Assembly: GCA_007127425.1 (NCBI GenBank)
Contig: SKZJ01000210.1
Span: 1-6,152 of the forward strand
Source: Wenzhouxiangella sp.
GTDB lineage: Bacteria > Pseudomonadota > Gammaproteobacteria > Xanthomonadales > Wenzhouxiangellaceae
Reading direction: 5' to 3'
DNA: 6,152 nt
Part shown: positions 5,593 through 6,152 of the stretch, piece by piece
Position numbering within the stretch: position 1 is the first letter of the stretch
How the letters are laid out: each line of letters begins with the position of its first letter
Made by a program: the position numbers and the translations under genes
Notes under the pieces: generated by a model
Told to the model about the DNA's origin: nothing
The model's database searches: none
What the model saw: the letters and a program-made list of their open reading frames with translations, nothing else

Positions 5593-6003
5593 TCATTCCG
5601 TTGTCAGGTTCTTGATGGCTTGTTGCAGGCGCGCAGGCATGCGCGCCGGACGAAAACTGTCGGCGGCCAGGCAGGCCGCCCTTACCGAGGCGCGAGCCAG
5701 TAACTGGCCGTCGCCGCGGAACATGCGCTGGCCGAACACCACGGTCGCGGCACGAAACTGTTCGACGTCAACCGTGACCTCGAGTTCATCCTCCAGCCGC
5801 GCGGGCTTGAGAAACTCGATATCCATGCGGCTGACGGCAAAGAGACGGTTGTCGCCGTCGCGAAGGTCAACCTGCGGAAAACCGAGCTCGAGCAACCAGT
5901 CGGAGCGCGCACGCTCGAAAAAGGCCAGGTAGCGGGCATGGTAGACCACGCCGCCGGCATCGGTGTCTTCCCAGTAGACGCGGTAGCGGAACAAGGCGGT
6001 CAT
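5593..6003 (-). CDS. ybgC: Tol-Pal-associated acyl-CoA thioesterase YbgC
   Basis: YbgC is a cytosolic hotdog-fold (4HBT family) thioesterase that hydrolyses acyl-CoA and is linked to phospholipid metabolism; it is not needed for Tol function in E. coli but is conserved in the cluster. The 136 aa match the usual length (134 in E. coli). The signature [20 protein letters not shown] occupies residues 9-28, with Asp15 the expected catalytic residue and Tyr21-His22 nearby; the hotdog helix [15 protein letters not shown] follows. The central strands ([20 protein letters not shown]) and the late [11 protein letters not shown] strand fit the fold. The start overlaps the ruvB stop as ATGA, and the stop lies 4 nt before tolQ. 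It may thus be co-transcribed with ruvB as well as with tolQ. Confidence 0.96.
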   Translation of the reverse strand: MTALFRYRVYWEDTDAGGVVYHARYLAFFERARSDWLLELGFPQVDLRDGDNRLFAVSRMDIEFLKPARLEDELEVTVDVEQFRAATVVFGQRMFRGDGQLLARASVRAACLAADSFRPARMPARLQQAIKNLTTE

Positions 6004-6152
6004 TCGTCCGTCGTGCCGTTTTCCGCAAAAAGATCGCCCACTGAGCCCTCGGGCGGATTGAGCCCGAAATGGCGCCAGGTGGTGGCGGTGGCCATGCGCC
6101 CGCGTGCGGTGCGCATGAGATAACCCTCCTGGATCAGGAAGGGCTCGATGAC
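6000..6152 (-). CDS. ruvB: Holliday junction branch migration helicase RuvB, C-terminal end
   Basis: Only the last 50 codons lie in the window; the 5' part is beyond base 6152. The frame opens with [20 protein letters not shown], the hallmark C-terminal winged-helix segment of RuvB, in which the RTxRGR arginines contact DNA. It continues as [15 protein letters not shown] and ends with an acidic tail at TGA (6000-6002). RuvB is the AAA+ hexameric motor that, with RuvA, drives branch migration of Holliday junctions during recombinational repair. Its stop overlaps the ybgC start by ATGA, and a ruvB-ybgC-tol order is common in Pseudomonas-like genomes. Identity is secure despite the short fragment. 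Confidence 0.93.
   Translation of the reverse strand, partial: VIEPFLIQEGYLMRTARGRMATATTWRHFGLNPPEGSVGDLFAENGTTDE

Overview
The window is a compact, GC-rich bacterial chromosomal segment in which every recognisable gene reads on the minus strand. It holds the complete Tol-Pal cell-envelope cluster in the order typical of Gammaproteobacteria: ruvB (3' end) - ybgC - tolQ - tolR - tolA - tolB - pal - cpoB - queE (5' part). The ruvB and queE flanks are those seen in Pseudomonas and Xanthomonas-like genomes. The QueE N-terminal style, the short TolA C-terminal domain and the high GC suggest a Xanthomonadales/Lysobacterales- or Wenzhouxiangella-like gammaproteobacterium. That placement is an inference from gene order and protein resemblance, not from a search.

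In transcription order (right to left), ruvB ends at 6000 and overlaps ybgC by ATGA. YbgC is followed after 4 nt by tolQ, and tolQ overlaps tolR by ATGA. A 47-nt gap leads to tolA, whose 3' end overlaps the preferred tolB start by 11 nt. A 64-nt gap with a good AGGAG ribosome binding site leads to pal, and pal overlaps cpoB by TGATG. The whole run from ruvB to cpoB therefore looks like one transcriptional unit with translational coupling. After cpoB comes the only sizeable intergenic region (514-714). It is AT-richer than its surroundings and carries degenerate CGAAAT-type repeats in two inverted arms, two short palindromes and a plausible sigma70 promoter for queE. QueE runs off the left edge.

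The genes act together as follows. TolQ and TolR form the proton-driven inner-membrane motor, and TolA spans the periplasm to TolB and the lipoprotein Pal, which holds the outer membrane to peptidoglycan during constriction. CpoB tunes this with peptidoglycan synthesis. YbgC is an acyl-CoA thioesterase habitually encoded with the cluster. RuvB (Holliday junction branch migration) and QueE (queuosine precursor synthesis) are conserved neighbours with unrelated functions.

I do not see a new biological system here. The features most worth a second look are the inverted CGAAAT repeat element that appears to supply the queE promoter, the very long Arg/Glu/Gln-rich TolA helix that looks like a single alpha-helix rather than the Ala/Lys-rich type, the missing Ser in the TolA transmembrane helix, and an uncertain QueE start.
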